From: Mycobacterium parmense
Lineage (GTDB): Bacteria; Actinomycetota; Actinomycetes; Mycobacteriales; Mycobacteriaceae
Length of the DNA stretch: 64,000 bases
Assembly (NCBI RefSeq): GCF_010730575.1
Contig: NZ_AP022614.1
Coordinates: forward strand, 4,340,001-4,404,000
Direction: 5' to 3'
Shown here: positions 46,462 through 55,559 of the stretch, in pieces
Layout of the letters: the number at the start of each line of letters is the position of its first letter
Position numbering within the stretch: the first letter of the stretch is position 1
The notes under the pieces: generated by a model
Told to the model about the DNA's origin: nothing
Databases searched by the model: none
What the model saw: the letters and a program-made list of their open reading frames with translations, nothing else
Program-made: the position numbers and the translations under genes

Positions 46462-47817
46462 CTAGCCTGCCGCTGGGGGCTCGGCCGGCGGCGGCGCGTC
46501 GGGCCCGCCCGGCTGCTGCGGGACCAGCGCATCCGGCGGCGCCGGCGGGGCGGGGGCCTGCTGGGGGCCGGCCGGTTGCTGGCCGGGGAGGTGCTGGTTG
46601 TTGGGCGGGATGGCCGGTGGGGCGCTGGGCTGGCTCGCGGGAGCGGGGGACGGCACCTGCACCGGTATCTGCGGCAGGTTGAGCCGCTCCTCGGGGATGT
46701 CGGGCGGCGGCACCGGCGGCTGCCCGTTGATCAGCAGGTGACCCTTTGCGGTGTTCACCAGGGTGGCCCAGCCCCCGTTGCCCAGCGTCGCGCCGATGCT
46801 GCACGCGACCTCGCGGCTGCCCGCCGACCAACTGGACAGCGAGACCGTGGGGTAGATCAGGGTCAGCGTGGTGGTGCGCAGCTTGACCGGCGCCAGGTAG
46901 GCGTCCGTCATCTTGGTGCACGAGTCCTTGATGAAGCCGTCCTGGTCGGGTTCCGCGGGCAGCCCGGCAGGGAACTTCTCGGCCAGGTTCACCGTGCCGG
47001 TGACCTCCATCGCGTGCGGGGCGGCGCAGTCGACCGGCACGTCGATCGGCTGGTTGGTGGCCGAGTCGATGCCCAGGCAGGTGCCGGTGGGCCACACCTT
47101 GGACTGGTCGACGTCGGCGACCTTGCCCTTGAAGGCCTCCTGCTGGTTGTTCAGGCCGGGCAGTTGCAGTCCGCACAGCATGCGGCGGTCCCCGGACTGC
47201 CGCCAGGCCCGGTCGCCGGGCCACAGCAGGCTGACCGTGAACTTGCTGTTCGGGTCGAACTTGGGTCCCAGGTAGTTGCGGACCGCGGCCTCGCACTGCT
47301 CCTGCGTGATCTGCTGGATGCGGGCCGGCGTGGGGGGCTCGGCGTTGGGCCCGTACTCGGAGCCCGGGAACGTCCGCATGTCGATGGACTCGGCCACCTC
47401 GAACTTGTGGTCGTCGGCGCAGTTGACGATGCTCGCCGACTCCGGCGTGGTGTCGGGCCACATGAGGCAGTCGCCGCCGTTGGCGCGGTTGACCGCCGCG
47501 TTGCTCTTGGTTCCGGTGCTCGGCACGGGATCGCTGTCGATGTAGCCGGCCAGCCGGCCGGGGCCGTTGCCGCCGATCGGCAGCGCGGTCACCAGGCCGG
47601 CGATCAACAGCCCGCCGAGCGCGGTGAGCAGCAGCGCCCGCCTGGTGGCCGTCGCCTGCAGGCTCCGCGGCCAGCGGGGGGCGGCCGGCGGCTGCTGCGG
47701 CGCGTCGCGGGCCTCGGAGACCGCCGGAGCCTCGGAACTCTCCGTGGGCTCCGGTGGTGGCGGACTCTGCGTGGGCTCCACGGCGTCCTGCTCGGGCTCG
47801 TGCGACATCGGCTCCAT
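46462..47817 (-). CDS. Septum-formation-domain membrane protein (Rv3835-like)
   Basis: The 451-residue protein has a Pro/Glu-rich cytosolic N-terminus (1-45), one transmembrane helix (about 60-82, RRALLLTALGGLLIAGLVTALP), a Cys-containing periplasmic part with two repeats of the septum-formation domain (GGDCLMWPD...VNCADDHKFEVAES and GTCLGID...VDCAAPHAMEVTGTV), and a long Pro/Ala/Gln-rich tail. Paired Cys probably form disulfides outside the membrane. M. tuberculosis Rv3835 has the same length and place next to serS. It is linked to Rv3836-like by a five-base gap. Function is unknown; a division or wall role is inferred. Confidence 0.85.
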   Translation of the reverse strand: MEPMSHEPEQDAVEPTQSPPPPEPTESSEAPAVSEARDAPQQPPAAPRWPRSLQATATRRALLLTALGGLLIAGLVTALPIGGNGPGRLAGYIDSDPVPSTGTKSNAAVNRANGGDCLMWPDTTPESASIVNCADDHKFEVAESIDMRTFPGSEYGPNAEPPTPARIQQITQEQCEAAVRNYLGPKFDPNSKFTVSLLWPGDRAWRQSGDRRMLCGLQLPGLNNQQEAFKGKVADVDQSKVWPTGTCLGIDSATNQPIDVPVDCAAPHAMEVTGTVNLAEKFPAGLPAEPDQDGFIKDSCTKMTDAYLAPVKLRTTTLTLIYPTVSLSSWSAGSREVACSIGATLGNGGWATLVNTAKGHLLINGQPPVPPPDIPEERLNLPQIPVQVPSPAPASQPSAPPAIPPNNQHLPGQQPAGPQQAPAPPAPPDALVPQQPGGPDAPPPAEPPAAG

Positions 47818-47928
47818 TCTGACAGGGCCAGCTAAGTCCCGTGACGAAAGTTGCAGAAGTAGCGCCTGAGACCGGCCCGGCGGGATGCTGCGCTACCGGG
47901 CCGCGGCGCCGAAAGTAGTCTCAGGGCC

Positions 47929-49188
47929 GTGATCGACCTGAAGCTGCTCCGGGAACACCCCGACGCCGTGCGCCGCTCCCAAATCAGCCGCGGCGAGGAC
48001 CCGGCCCTGGTAGACGCGCTGTTGACGGCCGACGCGGAGCGCCGGGCCGCGATCTCGTCGGCCGACGCGCTGCGCGCCGACCAGAAGGCGGCCAGCAAGA
48101 GCGTCGGCGGCGCGTCACCCGAGGAGCGCCCGGCGCTGCTGGCGCGCGCCAAGGAGCTGGCCGAGCAGGTGAAGACCGCCGAGGCCGCCCAGAGCGAAGC
48201 CGAGGCCGCGTTCACCGCGGCGCACATGGCGATCTCCAACGTCGTCATCGACGGTGTGCCCGCCGGCGGCGAGGACGACTACCGCGTCCTCGACGTGGTC
48301 GGCGAGCCGGCCGTACTCGACAACCCGAAGGACCACCTGGAGCTCGGCGAGTCCCTCGGGCTGATCGACATGCAGCGCGGCGCCAAGGTGTCGGGGTCGC
48401 GGTTCTACTTCCTGACCGGCCGGGGCGCGCTGCTGCAGCTGGGCCTGCTGCAGCTCGCCCTGCGGCTGGCCGTCGACAACGGCTTCATCCCGATGATCCC
48501 GCCCGTGCTGGTGCGCCCGGAGGTGATGGCCGGCACCGGGTTCCTCGGCGCGCACGCCGACGAGATCTACCGGGTGGAGGCCGACGACCTCTACCTGGTC
48601 GGCACGTCGGAGGTGCCGCTGGCCGGCTACCACGCCGACGAAATCCTGGACCTCTCCGGCGGCCCGCTGCGGTACGCGGGATGGTCGTCGTGCTTCCGGC
48701 GGGAGGCCGGCAGCTACGGCAAGGACACCCGCGGCATCATCCGGGTGCACCAGTTCGACAAGGTCGAGGGGTTCGTCTACTGCCCGCCCGAGGAGGCCGA
48801 GGCCGAACACGGGCGGCTGCTCGGCTGGCAGCGCGAGATGCTGGCCCTGATCGGGGTGCCCTACCGCGTGATCGACGTGGCCGCCGGCGACCTGGGGTCC
48901 TCGGCCGCCCGCAAGTTCGACTGCGAGGCGTGGGTCCCCACCCAGGGCGCCTACCGCGAGCTGACGTCGACGTCGAACTGCACCACCTTCCAGGCGCGCC
49001 GGCTCTCGACGCGCTACCGCGACGCCAACGGCAAGCCGCAGGTCGCCGCCACGCTGAACGGCACGCTCGCCACCACCCGGTGGCTGGTGGCGATCCTGGA
49101 AAACCACCAGCGGCCCGACGGCAGCGTGCGCGTTCCCGACGCGCTGGTGCCGTTCGTGGGCACCGAGCTGCTGGAGCCCAAAACGTAG
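47929..49188 (+). CDS. serS: Seryl-tRNA synthetase
   Basis: SerS charges tRNA-Ser. The 419-residue protein has the N-terminal coiled-coil arm (about 25-105, binding the long variable arm of tRNA-Ser) and the class II catalytic core: motif 1 [21 protein letters not shown], motif 2 [22 protein letters not shown] and the motif 3 region [19 protein letters not shown]. The start is GTG (47929). Length agrees with M. tuberculosis SerS (419). It stands alone, divergent from the Rv3835-like gene. Confidence 0.98.
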   Translation: MIDLKLLREHPDAVRRSQISRGEDPALVDALLTADAERRAAISSADALRADQKAASKSVGGASPEERPALLARAKELAEQVKTAEAAQSEAEAAFTAAHMAISNVVIDGVPAGGEDDYRVLDVVGEPAVLDNPKDHLELGESLGLIDMQRGAKVSGSRFYFLTGRGALLQLGLLQLALRLAVDNGFIPMIPPVLVRPEVMAGTGFLGAHADEIYRVEADDLYLVGTSEVPLAGYHADEILDLSGGPLRYAGWSSCFRREAGSYGKDTRGIIRVHQFDKVEGFVYCPPEEAEAEHGRLLGWQREMLALIGVPYRVIDVAAGDLGSSAARKFDCEAWVPTQGAYRELTSTSNCTTFQARRLSTRYRDANGKPQVAATLNGTLATTRWLVAILENHQRPDGSVRVPDALVPFVGTELLEPKT

Positions 49189-49215
49189 GCGCCGGACGCG
49201 CCGGACGCGCCGGAC
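49189..49215 (+). repeat. Three perfect 9-base tandem repeats after serS
   Basis: GCGCCGGAC occurs three times in a row directly after the serS TAG and just before the end of the convergent DUF2834 gene. It is the whole intergenic space. It might vary in copy number between strains, but that cannot be seen here. Confidence 0.8.
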
Positions 49216-49217
49216 GC

Positions 49218-49697
49218 TCAGGCGTTCACGGTCTCGCGGGCACGCTCGTGGCGGCGCTGCCGCTCCACGGTGGCGAAGTACCAGGCGAGCGGGAACGAGA
49301 AGCTGGTGAAGAAGCTGGCGAGGAAGAACAGCCACGGACGGCGGATGCCGCGGCGGTAGCCGTCGACGATCGTGAACACCGGCAGCAGAATGACATTCGC
49401 GATGATGTAATCCTGGTCCCCCGAACCCGCGGCCGGATTGGCGAACTGCATCCGCAGGAAGTGCGGATAACTCGCCGGCCCCGAGACGATGGATCCCTGC
49501 CCGTGCGCGTCGAGCACGAAATGGATGTTGAAGTACCAGCCCAACAGAATCGAGGCGATCCCCGCGGCGTAGTAGACGAGCTCCAGCGGCGAAAGCCACG
49601 GTCCCGCAGCCGGTTTGGCGTAGACGCTCGGGTTCGACGCGATTATCCAGCCGATGACGGCCAGCCCGAGAAACGCGTGGACATAGAGCCAGATCAT
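49218..49697 (-). CDS. DUF2834 multi-pass membrane protein
   Basis: The 159-residue protein has four predicted transmembrane segments (about 1-18, 33-55, 85-108 and 118-140; MIWLYVHAFLGLAVIGWII, LVYYAAGIASILLGWYFNI, IANVILLPVFTIVDGY, LFFLASFFTSFSFPLAWYF). This order fits DUF2834. Function is unknown. It is divergent from a TetR regulator, and the palindrome between them (49724-49743) is 26 bases from this start, so it should be under that regulator too. Confidence 0.78.
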   Translation of the reverse strand: MIWLYVHAFLGLAVIGWIIASNPSVYAKPAAGPWLSPLELVYYAAGIASILLGWYFNIHFVLDAHGQGSIVSGPASYPHFLRMQFANPAAGSGDQDYIIANVILLPVFTIVDGYRRGIRRPWLFFLASFFTSFSFPLAWYFATVERQRRHERARETVNA

Positions 49698-49723
49698 GCG
49701 CGAAGTCTCCGTGCGGCACAAAG

Positions 49724-49743
49724 TTTTGTCAAGACTGACAAAA
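49724..49743. promoter_or_regulatory. TetR-type operator, copy 1
   Basis: TTTTGTCA and TGACAAAA form a perfect 8-base inverted repeat around AGAC. It lies between the divergent DUF2834 and TetR genes. The same palindrome recurs at 50391-50410 before the oxidoreductase gene, which supports it as the binding site of the TetR protein. Confidence 0.85.
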
Positions 49744-49766
49744 CCCGCCTGGGGTACGTTACTGGC

Positions 49767-50384
49767 ATGGTCCGGCCCGCGCAGACGGCGCGCAGCGAGC
49801 GCACCCGCGAGGCGCTGCGACAGGCGGCGCTCGTGCGATTCCTGGCGCAGGGCGTCGAGGACACCTCGGCCGAACAGATCGCGGCGGACGCCGGGGTGTC
49901 GCTGCGGACGTTCTATCGCCACTTCCGGTCGAAGCATGACCTGCTGTTTGCCGACTACACCGGGCTGAATTGGTTCCGCGCCGCACTCGACGCACGGCCG
50001 GTGGGCGAACCGATCATCGATTCCGTGCAGGCGGCGATCTTCGCATTCCCCTATGACGTTGAGGCGGTGGCGAAGATCGCAACGCTGCGAGACGACGAAC
50101 TTGACCCCGGGCGCATCGTCCGTCACATCCAGGAAGTGCAGGCCGACTTCGCCGAGTCGATCCGCGCGCAGCTGCAACGGCGTAGCTGCAACTCGGCACA
50201 CACGCCCGATTCCCGGTTGCGCGCGGCGGTGACGGCCCGTTGCGTGGCGGCCGCGGTTTTCGGGGCGATGGAGTTCTGGATGCTCGGCGACGACCGGTCG
50301 CTGAGCGAGCTGGCGCGGGTGTGCCACGCGGCGCTCGAGTCGCTGCGGGCCGGCATCACCGAGGCCTGGGCCGACGAGGCCTGA
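49767..50384 (+). CDS. TetR-family transcriptional regulator
   Basis: The 205-residue protein has the N-terminal HTH (about 15-60, EDTSAEQIAADAGVSLRTFYRHFRSKHDLL) and a C-terminal ligand domain with a helix containing PVGEPIIDSVQAAIFAF. The place next to a phytoene-desaturase-like oxidoreductase matches M. tuberculosis Rv3830c-Rv3829c. Matching palindromes lie upstream of this gene and upstream of the next one, so it probably represses itself, DUF2834 and the oxidoreductase. The ligand is unknown. Confidence 0.88.
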   Translation: MVRPAQTARSERTREALRQAALVRFLAQGVEDTSAEQIAADAGVSLRTFYRHFRSKHDLLFADYTGLNWFRAALDARPVGEPIIDSVQAAIFAFPYDVEAVAKIATLRDDELDPGRIVRHIQEVQADFAESIRAQLQRRSCNSAHTPDSRLRAAVTARCVAAAVFGAMEFWMLGDDRSLSELARVCHAALESLRAGITEAWADEA

Positions 50385-50390
50385 CTCAAG

Positions 50391-50410
50391 TTTCGTCATA
50401 ATTGACAAAA
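50391..50410. promoter_or_regulatory. TetR-type operator, copy 2
   Basis: TTTCGTCA - TAAT - TGACAAAA is the same palindrome as copy 1 with one mismatch in the left arm and the same four-base spacer. It starts seven bases after the TetR stop and ends 39 bases before the oxidoreductase ATG, so the oxidoreductase has its own controlled promoter. Confidence 0.83.
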
Positions 50411-50449
50411 CATGCGCCTCATGCCAGCCTGCTTTCCGGAGGCAGGGAC

Positions 50450-52006
50450 ATGGCTGATTTCGACGCGATTGTTATCGGGGCGGGCCACAACGGGCTGGCC
50501 GCTGCGGTGGTGCTGCAGAAGGCGGGCCTGCGCACGGTATGTCTGGACGCCAAGCTGTACGCCGGCGGAATGGCTTCCACGGTGGAGCTTTTCGACGGGT
50601 ACCGGTTCGAGATCGCCGGCTCGGTGCAGTTTCCGACGTCGTCCGTGGTGGTCGAGGCGCTGGGGCTGGACACCCTGCCGACGATCGATCTGGACGTGAT
50701 GTCGGTGGCGCTGCGCGGCGTCGGCGACGATCCGCTGGTCCAGTACAGCGACCCGATCAAGCTCTTCACCCATCTCAACGAGGTGCACGGCGCGGACGCC
50801 GTCAACGGCATGGCGGGTCTGATGGCGTGGAGCCAGGCGCCGACGCGGGCGCTGGGCCGGTTCGAGGCCGGCGCTCCGCCCAAGACGTTCGACGAGATGT
50901 ATGCCTGTGCCACCAACGAATTCGAGCGCTCGGCGATCGACGACATGCTGTTCGGCTCGGTCACCGACGTGCTGGATCGGTACCTCCCCGACCGCGAGAA
51001 GCACGGCGCGCTGCGCGGCTCGATGACCGTGCTGGCCGTCAACACCCTCTACCGCGGACCGGCGACCCCGGGCAGCGCGGCGGCGCTCGCCTTCGGGCTG
51101 GGCGTGCCCGACGGGGACACCATGCAGATGAAGAAGCTGCGCGGCGGCATCGGCGCGCTGACCGCGCACCTGTGCGACCTGTTGGAAAGCCTGGGCGGCG
51201 AGGTCCGGCTGCGCACCAAGGTGACCGAGATCGTCGTCTCCGACGGCCGCGTGACGGGCGTGCGCACCGAAGCGGGCGACACGTTCAACGCCCCGGTCGT
51301 GGTCTCCGGCATCGCGCCCGACGTCACGCTCAACGAGATGATCGACCCGGCCGCCCTGCCCGCCGACATCCGGGAACGGTACGCGCGCATCGACCACCGC
51401 GGCAGCTACCTGCAGATGCACTTCGCGCTCGAGGAGGCACCCGCGTTCGCCGCCCCCTACGAGGCGCTCAACGAACCCGCGATGCAGGCGTCCATCGGCC
51501 TGTTCTGCACGCCGGAGGAGGTCCAGCGGCAGTGGGAGGACTGCCGCCGCGGGATCGTCCCGGCCGACCCGACGGTCGTGCTGCAGATTCCGTCGCAGAA
51601 CGACCCGGGGCTGGCGCCCGAAGGCAAGCACGCCGCGTCGGCGTTCGCGTTGTGGTTCCCCATCGAGGGCGGCGCCGACTACGGGCAGGCCAAGGTGGAA
51701 ATGGGTCAGCGGGTGATTGACAAGATCACGCGCCTCGCCCCGAACTTCGAATCCAGCATCATCCGGCACACCACCTTCACGCCCCGGCACATGGGCGTGA
51801 TGTTCGGGGCGCCCGGCGGCGACTACTGCCACGGGCTGCTCAATGCCGACCAGATCGGCCCGAACCGGCCGGGCCCGAAGGGGTTTGTCGGCCAACCGAT
51901 CCCGATCAGCGGGCTGTACCTGGGCAGCGCGGGTTGCCACGGCGGGCCCGGGATCACCTTCATCCCCGGTTACAACGCCGGCCGGGCGGCGCTCGAAGAC
52001 CGCTAG
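50450..52006 (+). CDS. FAD-dependent oxidoreductase, phytoene-desaturase-like (Rv3829c-like)
   Basis: The 518-residue protein starts with the FAD-binding Rossmann motif DAIVIGAGHNGLAAAVVLQKAG (GxGxxG, about 9-14), followed by the CrtI-type region with LRTKVTEIVVSDGRVTGVRTEAGD, and ends with GLYLGSAGCHGGPGITFIPGYNAG, the C-terminal FAD signature. This is the CrtI/amine-oxidase superfamily; relatives include retinol/carotenoid dehydrogenase-like enzymes, but the substrate is unknown. The start at ATG 50450 has GGAGG upstream. It is 65 bases after the TetR gene and has its own operator. Its stop overlaps the next gene's stop by four bases. Confidence 0.87.
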   Translation: MADFDAIVIGAGHNGLAAAVVLQKAGLRTVCLDAKLYAGGMASTVELFDGYRFEIAGSVQFPTSSVVVEALGLDTLPTIDLDVMSVALRGVGDDPLVQYSDPIKLFTHLNEVHGADAVNGMAGLMAWSQAPTRALGRFEAGAPPKTFDEMYACATNEFERSAIDDMLFGSVTDVLDRYLPDREKHGALRGSMTVLAVNTLYRGPATPGSAAALAFGLGVPDGDTMQMKKLRGGIGALTAHLCDLLESLGGEVRLRTKVTEIVVSDGRVTGVRTEAGDTFNAPVVVSGIAPDVTLNEMIDPAALPADIRERYARIDHRGSYLQMHFALEEAPAFAAPYEALNEPAMQASIGLFCTPEEVQRQWEDCRRGIVPADPTVVLQIPSQNDPGLAPEGKHAASAFALWFPIEGGADYGQAKVEMGQRVIDKITRLAPNFESSIIRHTTFTPRHMGVMFGAPGGDYCHGLLNADQIGPNRPGPKGFVGQPIPISGLYLGSAGCHGGPGITFIPGYNAGRAALEDR

Positions 52007-52335
52007 CCGCGCTCGCCGAGCAACTCGTCGAGCAGGGCGGTGAACTCGTCGGGCCGCGCCGGCGTGCACGCGGGACGCGGCCAGGTTCCCGGCACGTCGA
52101 GAGTGATCAGCGTCGACTTGAAGGGACGGCCGATGTCCAGCGGCAGCCAGCGGCGCAGGTCCGAGCTGCCCCAGATCCGCAGCCGCTGTGCGAAGAATCC
52201 CAGCCGCTCGGATTTGTATCCGCGGATGGAGCCCAGCGCGATCACCTTCGAAGTCCCGGACGGAAAGTGGTAGCGCCGCAACGTGATCGCGGCGCGGTCC
52301 AGCGCAATCAGGCCGTCATCGTAAGTCGCGTTCAT
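52003..52335 (-). CDS. Conserved-looking protein of unknown function
   Basis: The 110-residue protein has a beta-rich start (LIALDRAAITLRRYHFPSGT, KVIALGSIRGYKSER) and the segment LRIWGSSDLRRWLPLDIGRP. It has no signal or membrane helix. The ATG at 52335 overlaps the upstream stop (ATGA), so it is co-translated with the metallo-beta-lactamase/Rieske protein. The order of strands recalls PH-like or bPH2-type folds, but I do not claim that. Confidence 0.6.
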   Translation of the reverse strand: MNATYDDGLIALDRAAITLRRYHFPSGTSKVIALGSIRGYKSERLGFFAQRLRIWGSSDLRRWLPLDIGRPFKSTLITLDVPGTWPRPACTPARPDEFTALLDELLGERG

Positions 52336-53882
52336 GCTCGCGCGCTCCGCAGCTGGTGGCCCCGCGCTGTCAGGCAGTGGCCGTCGTCCAGCCGCCACTG
52401 CCACCCGTGCAGGTTGCAGGTCAGCGTATTACCTTCCACCACACCGAATTTCGACAGGTCAGCCTTCAGGTGCGGGCAGCGGCGCTGGATCTGCCAGCCG
52501 TCCATGGTGACCGACGCCGAGTCGTCGTGCGTCTCGGCGAACCAGCCGTCGGCGTAGGCGATCCGTTCGTCGGTCAGGCACTTGAAGAAGGTGTACAGGT
52601 ATTCGTTGTAGCCGCCGACCCGCCAAGCGGTGAAGCGGGTGGACAAGAAGATCGTGTTGACCCAGTCCGGCTCGTGGTCGCGCAGCACGGTACGGACCAA
52701 CTCCGGCGCGATCGCGAAACCGTAACGCACCCTCTCGTCGGGAACCCGTTCCCGCACGGTGCGTTTGGGGAAGTCCAGGACGACGGTCTGTTGGCCGAGG
52801 ACCAGCTCGACGGGGTAGCCGATGCCGTCGCAGATCTCGTCGCTGGCCAGCATGATCGGTTCGAACAGCGCGCGCAGCGGCTCGAGCAGCGGCTCGCCGC
52901 CGGCCGGGGCCCAGCTCGCCCGCTCGGCGGCCAGCACGGGCGCCATCCGCTCGGCATAGTCGGCGATGTAGGCCGACTTGCCGGTGGTGAAGATGGCCTC
53001 GACTTCGTCGGTGGGCAGCGGATGGGTGAGCGAATTCAGCGTCGAGCCGGTGAAGTCCGCCGCGGAACCCGGCATCATCAGCAGCCCGCGCTCGTGGCCG
53101 TGGGCGCGCATCTGCTCCAGGAAGACCATCTGGTCGGGGAAGATGTTGGCCGGGTCGCCGTGGTCGTCGTTCAGGTGGCGCAACTCGGGGTCCAGGAAGC
53201 ACGGCGGCCCGGCGGACGGCACCACCCAGCTCGCCCCGACCTGGGCGATGTACTGGCGGGCGCGGTCCATCTGGCGCTGCCGCTTCTGCACCCCGAACGA
53301 CTCCTTGGCGCGCTCGGGCATGTCGTAGACCATCGGGTACCAGATGGCGCCGGAGTACTGCAGCATGTGCACGTCGATGTGGCCGAACTCGGCGTCGAGC
53401 ACGTCCAGGTCGACGGGACGGGCGTCGTTCATGTTGAAGGCCGTCGTGACGCCGTCGGACACCACCAGCGCGGAGTCGCCGATCGGGCCGTCGGCGGGGG
53501 CCCGCAGCGCGAGGATCATGACGTCCAGGTCGCCCCCGGGGCCGGCGACGCGGTGCCTGACCCCGCTGGTGGTCTCGAAGAACCGGTGAAAACCCAGCAG
53601 CTGCAACTCGTTTCGCAGGTCGGGCACCGGGAAGTCGGGCAGCAGCACCACCGCATCCTTGTTGACGTGGCGCGCGAGGTTCTTGGCGTCGAAGTGGTCT
53701 TTGTGCAGGTGCGAGACGTAGAGGAAATCGCAGTCGCCGAGGGCGTCCCAGTCCAGCGCGCTGTTGTCCGGGAAGGGGAACCAGGACGCGAAGTACGCGG
53801 GATTGACCCAGGGGTCGCACAGGATGCTGCCCGCGGGGGTCTCGATGAGAAATCCGGCGTGCCCGACGCTGGTGACCTGCAC
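52332..53882 (-). CDS. Metallo-beta-lactamase-fold and Rieske [2Fe-2S] fusion protein (Rv3818-like)
   Basis: The 516-residue protein (the same length as M. tuberculosis Rv3818) has an N-terminal MBL fold: SHLHKDHFDAKN (about 56-67) is the HxHxDH zinc/iron motif, with GHAGFLIETPAGSILCDPWV before it. The C-terminal Rieske domain (about 440-516) has CPH and CNLH (CPHLKADLSKFG...TLTCNLHGWQW) for a [2Fe-2S] cluster. The same pair of domains occurs, in other order, in CMP-Neu5Ac hydroxylase. It may be an oxygenase on a membrane lipid or sugar; the substrate is unknown. It lies 144 bases from the divergent acyltransferase genes. Confidence 0.88.
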   Translation of the reverse strand: MQVTSVGHAGFLIETPAGSILCDPWVNPAYFASWFPFPDNSALDWDALGDCDFLYVSHLHKDHFDAKNLARHVNKDAVVLLPDFPVPDLRNELQLLGFHRFFETTSGVRHRVAGPGGDLDVMILALRAPADGPIGDSALVVSDGVTTAFNMNDARPVDLDVLDAEFGHIDVHMLQYSGAIWYPMVYDMPERAKESFGVQKRQRQMDRARQYIAQVGASWVVPSAGPPCFLDPELRHLNDDHGDPANIFPDQMVFLEQMRAHGHERGLLMMPGSAADFTGSTLNSLTHPLPTDEVEAIFTTGKSAYIADYAERMAPVLAAERASWAPAGGEPLLEPLRALFEPIMLASDEICDGIGYPVELVLGQQTVVLDFPKRTVRERVPDERVRYGFAIAPELVRTVLRDHEPDWVNTIFLSTRFTAWRVGGYNEYLYTFFKCLTDERIAYADGWFAETHDDSASVTMDGWQIQRRCPHLKADLSKFGVVEGNTLTCNLHGWQWRLDDGHCLTARGHQLRSARA

Positions 53883-54026
53883 AGATACCTTCCGGCGCCT
53901 TCTCGGGTAGGGGTTTTGCGCCCCCGAGCTTAGCGTGCGGCGCGCCGTTCGGCCCGCCGCCGGCGGCCCTGCCCCGCCAACGGCACTGCAGGTGCCTCAC
54001 AGTCCCGAGCATTACGCTGATCTGTT

Positions 54027-54794
54027 GTGGAGCCGGTATACGGGACCGTCATTGCGCTCGCCCGCCTGATCTGGCGCATCCAGGGTCTCAAGATCACCGT
54101 TTCAGGCGTCGAGAACCTGCCGGAAAGCGGTGGCGCCGTCATCGCGATCAACCACACCGGCTATCTGGACTTCACCTTCGCGGGCCTGCCCGCCTTCCGG
54201 CAGGGCCGCGGCCGCAAGGTGCGGTTCATGGCCAAGCAGGAGGTGTTCGACAGCAAGATCACCGGCCCGCTGATGCGCAGCCTGCGGCACATCTCGGTCG
54301 ACCGGCAGGAAGGGGCCGCGTCGTACGAGGCCGCGGTGCGCAACCTCAAGGACGGCGAGCTCGTCGGGGTCTACCCCGAGGCCACCATCAGCCGCAGCTT
54401 CGAGATCAAAGAGTTCAAATCCGGAGCCGCCCGCATGGCGGTGGAGGCCGGCGTGCCGATCGTCCCGGTGATCGTCTGGGGCGCGCAGCGGATCTGGACC
54501 AAGGGTCACCCGAAGAAGCTGTTCCGCCCGAAGGTGCCGATCACCGTGCTCGTCGGCGAGCGGATCGAACCGACGCTGGGCACCGCGGAGCTGAACGCCC
54601 TGCTGCATTCGCGGATGCAGCACCTGCTGGAGCGGGCGCAGGAGATGTACGGGCCCCATCCGGCCGGGGAGTACTGGGTGCCGCGCCGGCTCGGCGGCGG
54701 CGCGCCGTCGCTGGCGGAAGCGGCCCGGATGGACGCCGAGGATGCCGCCGCCCGTGCGGCTCGCCGCGCCCAGGCGGCAGACCCGCCGGAGTAG
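54027..54794 (+). CDS. PlsC-like 1-acylglycerol-phosphate acyltransferase 1 (Rv3816c-like)
   Basis: The protein (255 residues, GTG start) has the HX4D acyltransferase motif as INHTGYLDF (about 49-55) and the second motif YPEATISRSFE (EGT counterpart PEATIS), with PIVPVIVWGAQRIWT. PlsC-type enzymes add a fatty acyl group to lyso-phosphatidic acid in phospholipid or acylated-lipid synthesis at the inner membrane. It has no clear transmembrane helix beyond hydrophobic N-terminal residues. It is first of three tandem paralogues, as in M. tuberculosis Rv3816c-Rv3814c. Confidence 0.88.
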   Translation: MEPVYGTVIALARLIWRIQGLKITVSGVENLPESGGAVIAINHTGYLDFTFAGLPAFRQGRGRKVRFMAKQEVFDSKITGPLMRSLRHISVDRQEGAASYEAAVRNLKDGELVGVYPEATISRSFEIKEFKSGAARMAVEAGVPIVPVIVWGAQRIWTKGHPKKLFRPKVPITVLVGERIEPTLGTAELNALLHSRMQHLLERAQEMYGPHPAGEYWVPRRLGGGAPSLAEAARMDAEDAAARAARRAQAADPPE

Positions 54795-54801
54795 CGGGGC
54801 G

Positions 54802-55545
54802 ATGGTGGAGCCGACGTTCCGCTCGCTGGAAATCCTCGCCCAGCTGGTGGTTGCGGCCACCGGAACCCGGATCACCTACCGCGGCGTGGAGAACATCCCC
54901 GAGCGGGGCGGCGCTGTCGTCGCGATCAACCACACCAGCTACGTCGACTGGCTGCCCGCCGCGCTCGCCGTGCACCGGCGGCGCCGGCGGCTGCGGTTCA
55001 TGATCAAGGCCGAGATGCAGCGGGTGCGGGCGGTCGATTTCCTGATCAGGCACACGCGCACCATCCCGGTGGATCGCCGCGCGGGAGCCGGTGCCTATGC
55101 GGTGGCCGTGCAGCGCCTCCGCGAGGGTGAGCTGGTGGGCGTCTACCCGGAGGCCACGATCAGCCGCAGCTTCGAACTCAAGGGTTTCAAGACGGGGGCC
55201 TCGCGGATGGCGATCGAGGCCGGCGTCCCGATCGTGCCGGTGATCGTCTGGGGCGCGCAGCGGATCTGGACCAAGGACCACCCGCGGAAATTAGGCCGCA
55301 CTAAGGTGCCCATTACAGTGCAGGTGGGTGCGCCGTTGCGCCCGGCTGCTGACCTCGCGCAGACCGATGCCGCGCTGCGCGAGTCGATGACCACGCTGCT
55401 GCACCAGGTGCAGCAGCACTACCCGCGCCCGTCGGGCGCGTACTGGGTGCCGCACCGACTGGGCGGCGGGGCGCCGACCTTGGAGCAGGCCGCTCGGATA
55501 GAGGCCGACGAGGCGGCGAGCCGGGCGCCGCGCCGGCCCGAGTAG
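54802..55545 (+). CDS. PlsC-like acyltransferase 2 (Rv3815c-like)
   Basis: The 247-residue protein has HX4D as INHTSYVDW, then RFMIKAEMQ, YPEATISRSFEL and IVWGAQRIWT. It is about as similar to its neighbours on both sides as they are to each other. The ATG at 54802 lies seven bases after the first copy's stop. The substrate specificity is unknown; the family acylates lysophosphatidate or related lipids. All catalytic residues of the family (His, Asp and the second-motif Glu) are present. Confidence 0.88.
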   Translation: MVEPTFRSLEILAQLVVAATGTRITYRGVENIPERGGAVVAINHTSYVDWLPAALAVHRRRRRLRFMIKAEMQRVRAVDFLIRHTRTIPVDRRAGAGAYAVAVQRLREGELVGVYPEATISRSFELKGFKTGASRMAIEAGVPIVPVIVWGAQRIWTKDHPRKLGRTKVPITVQVGAPLRPAADLAQTDAALRESMTTLLHQVQQHYPRPSGAYWVPHRLGGGAPTLEQAARIEADEAASRAPRRPE

Positions 55546-55559
55546 CGATAGGAGAGGAC

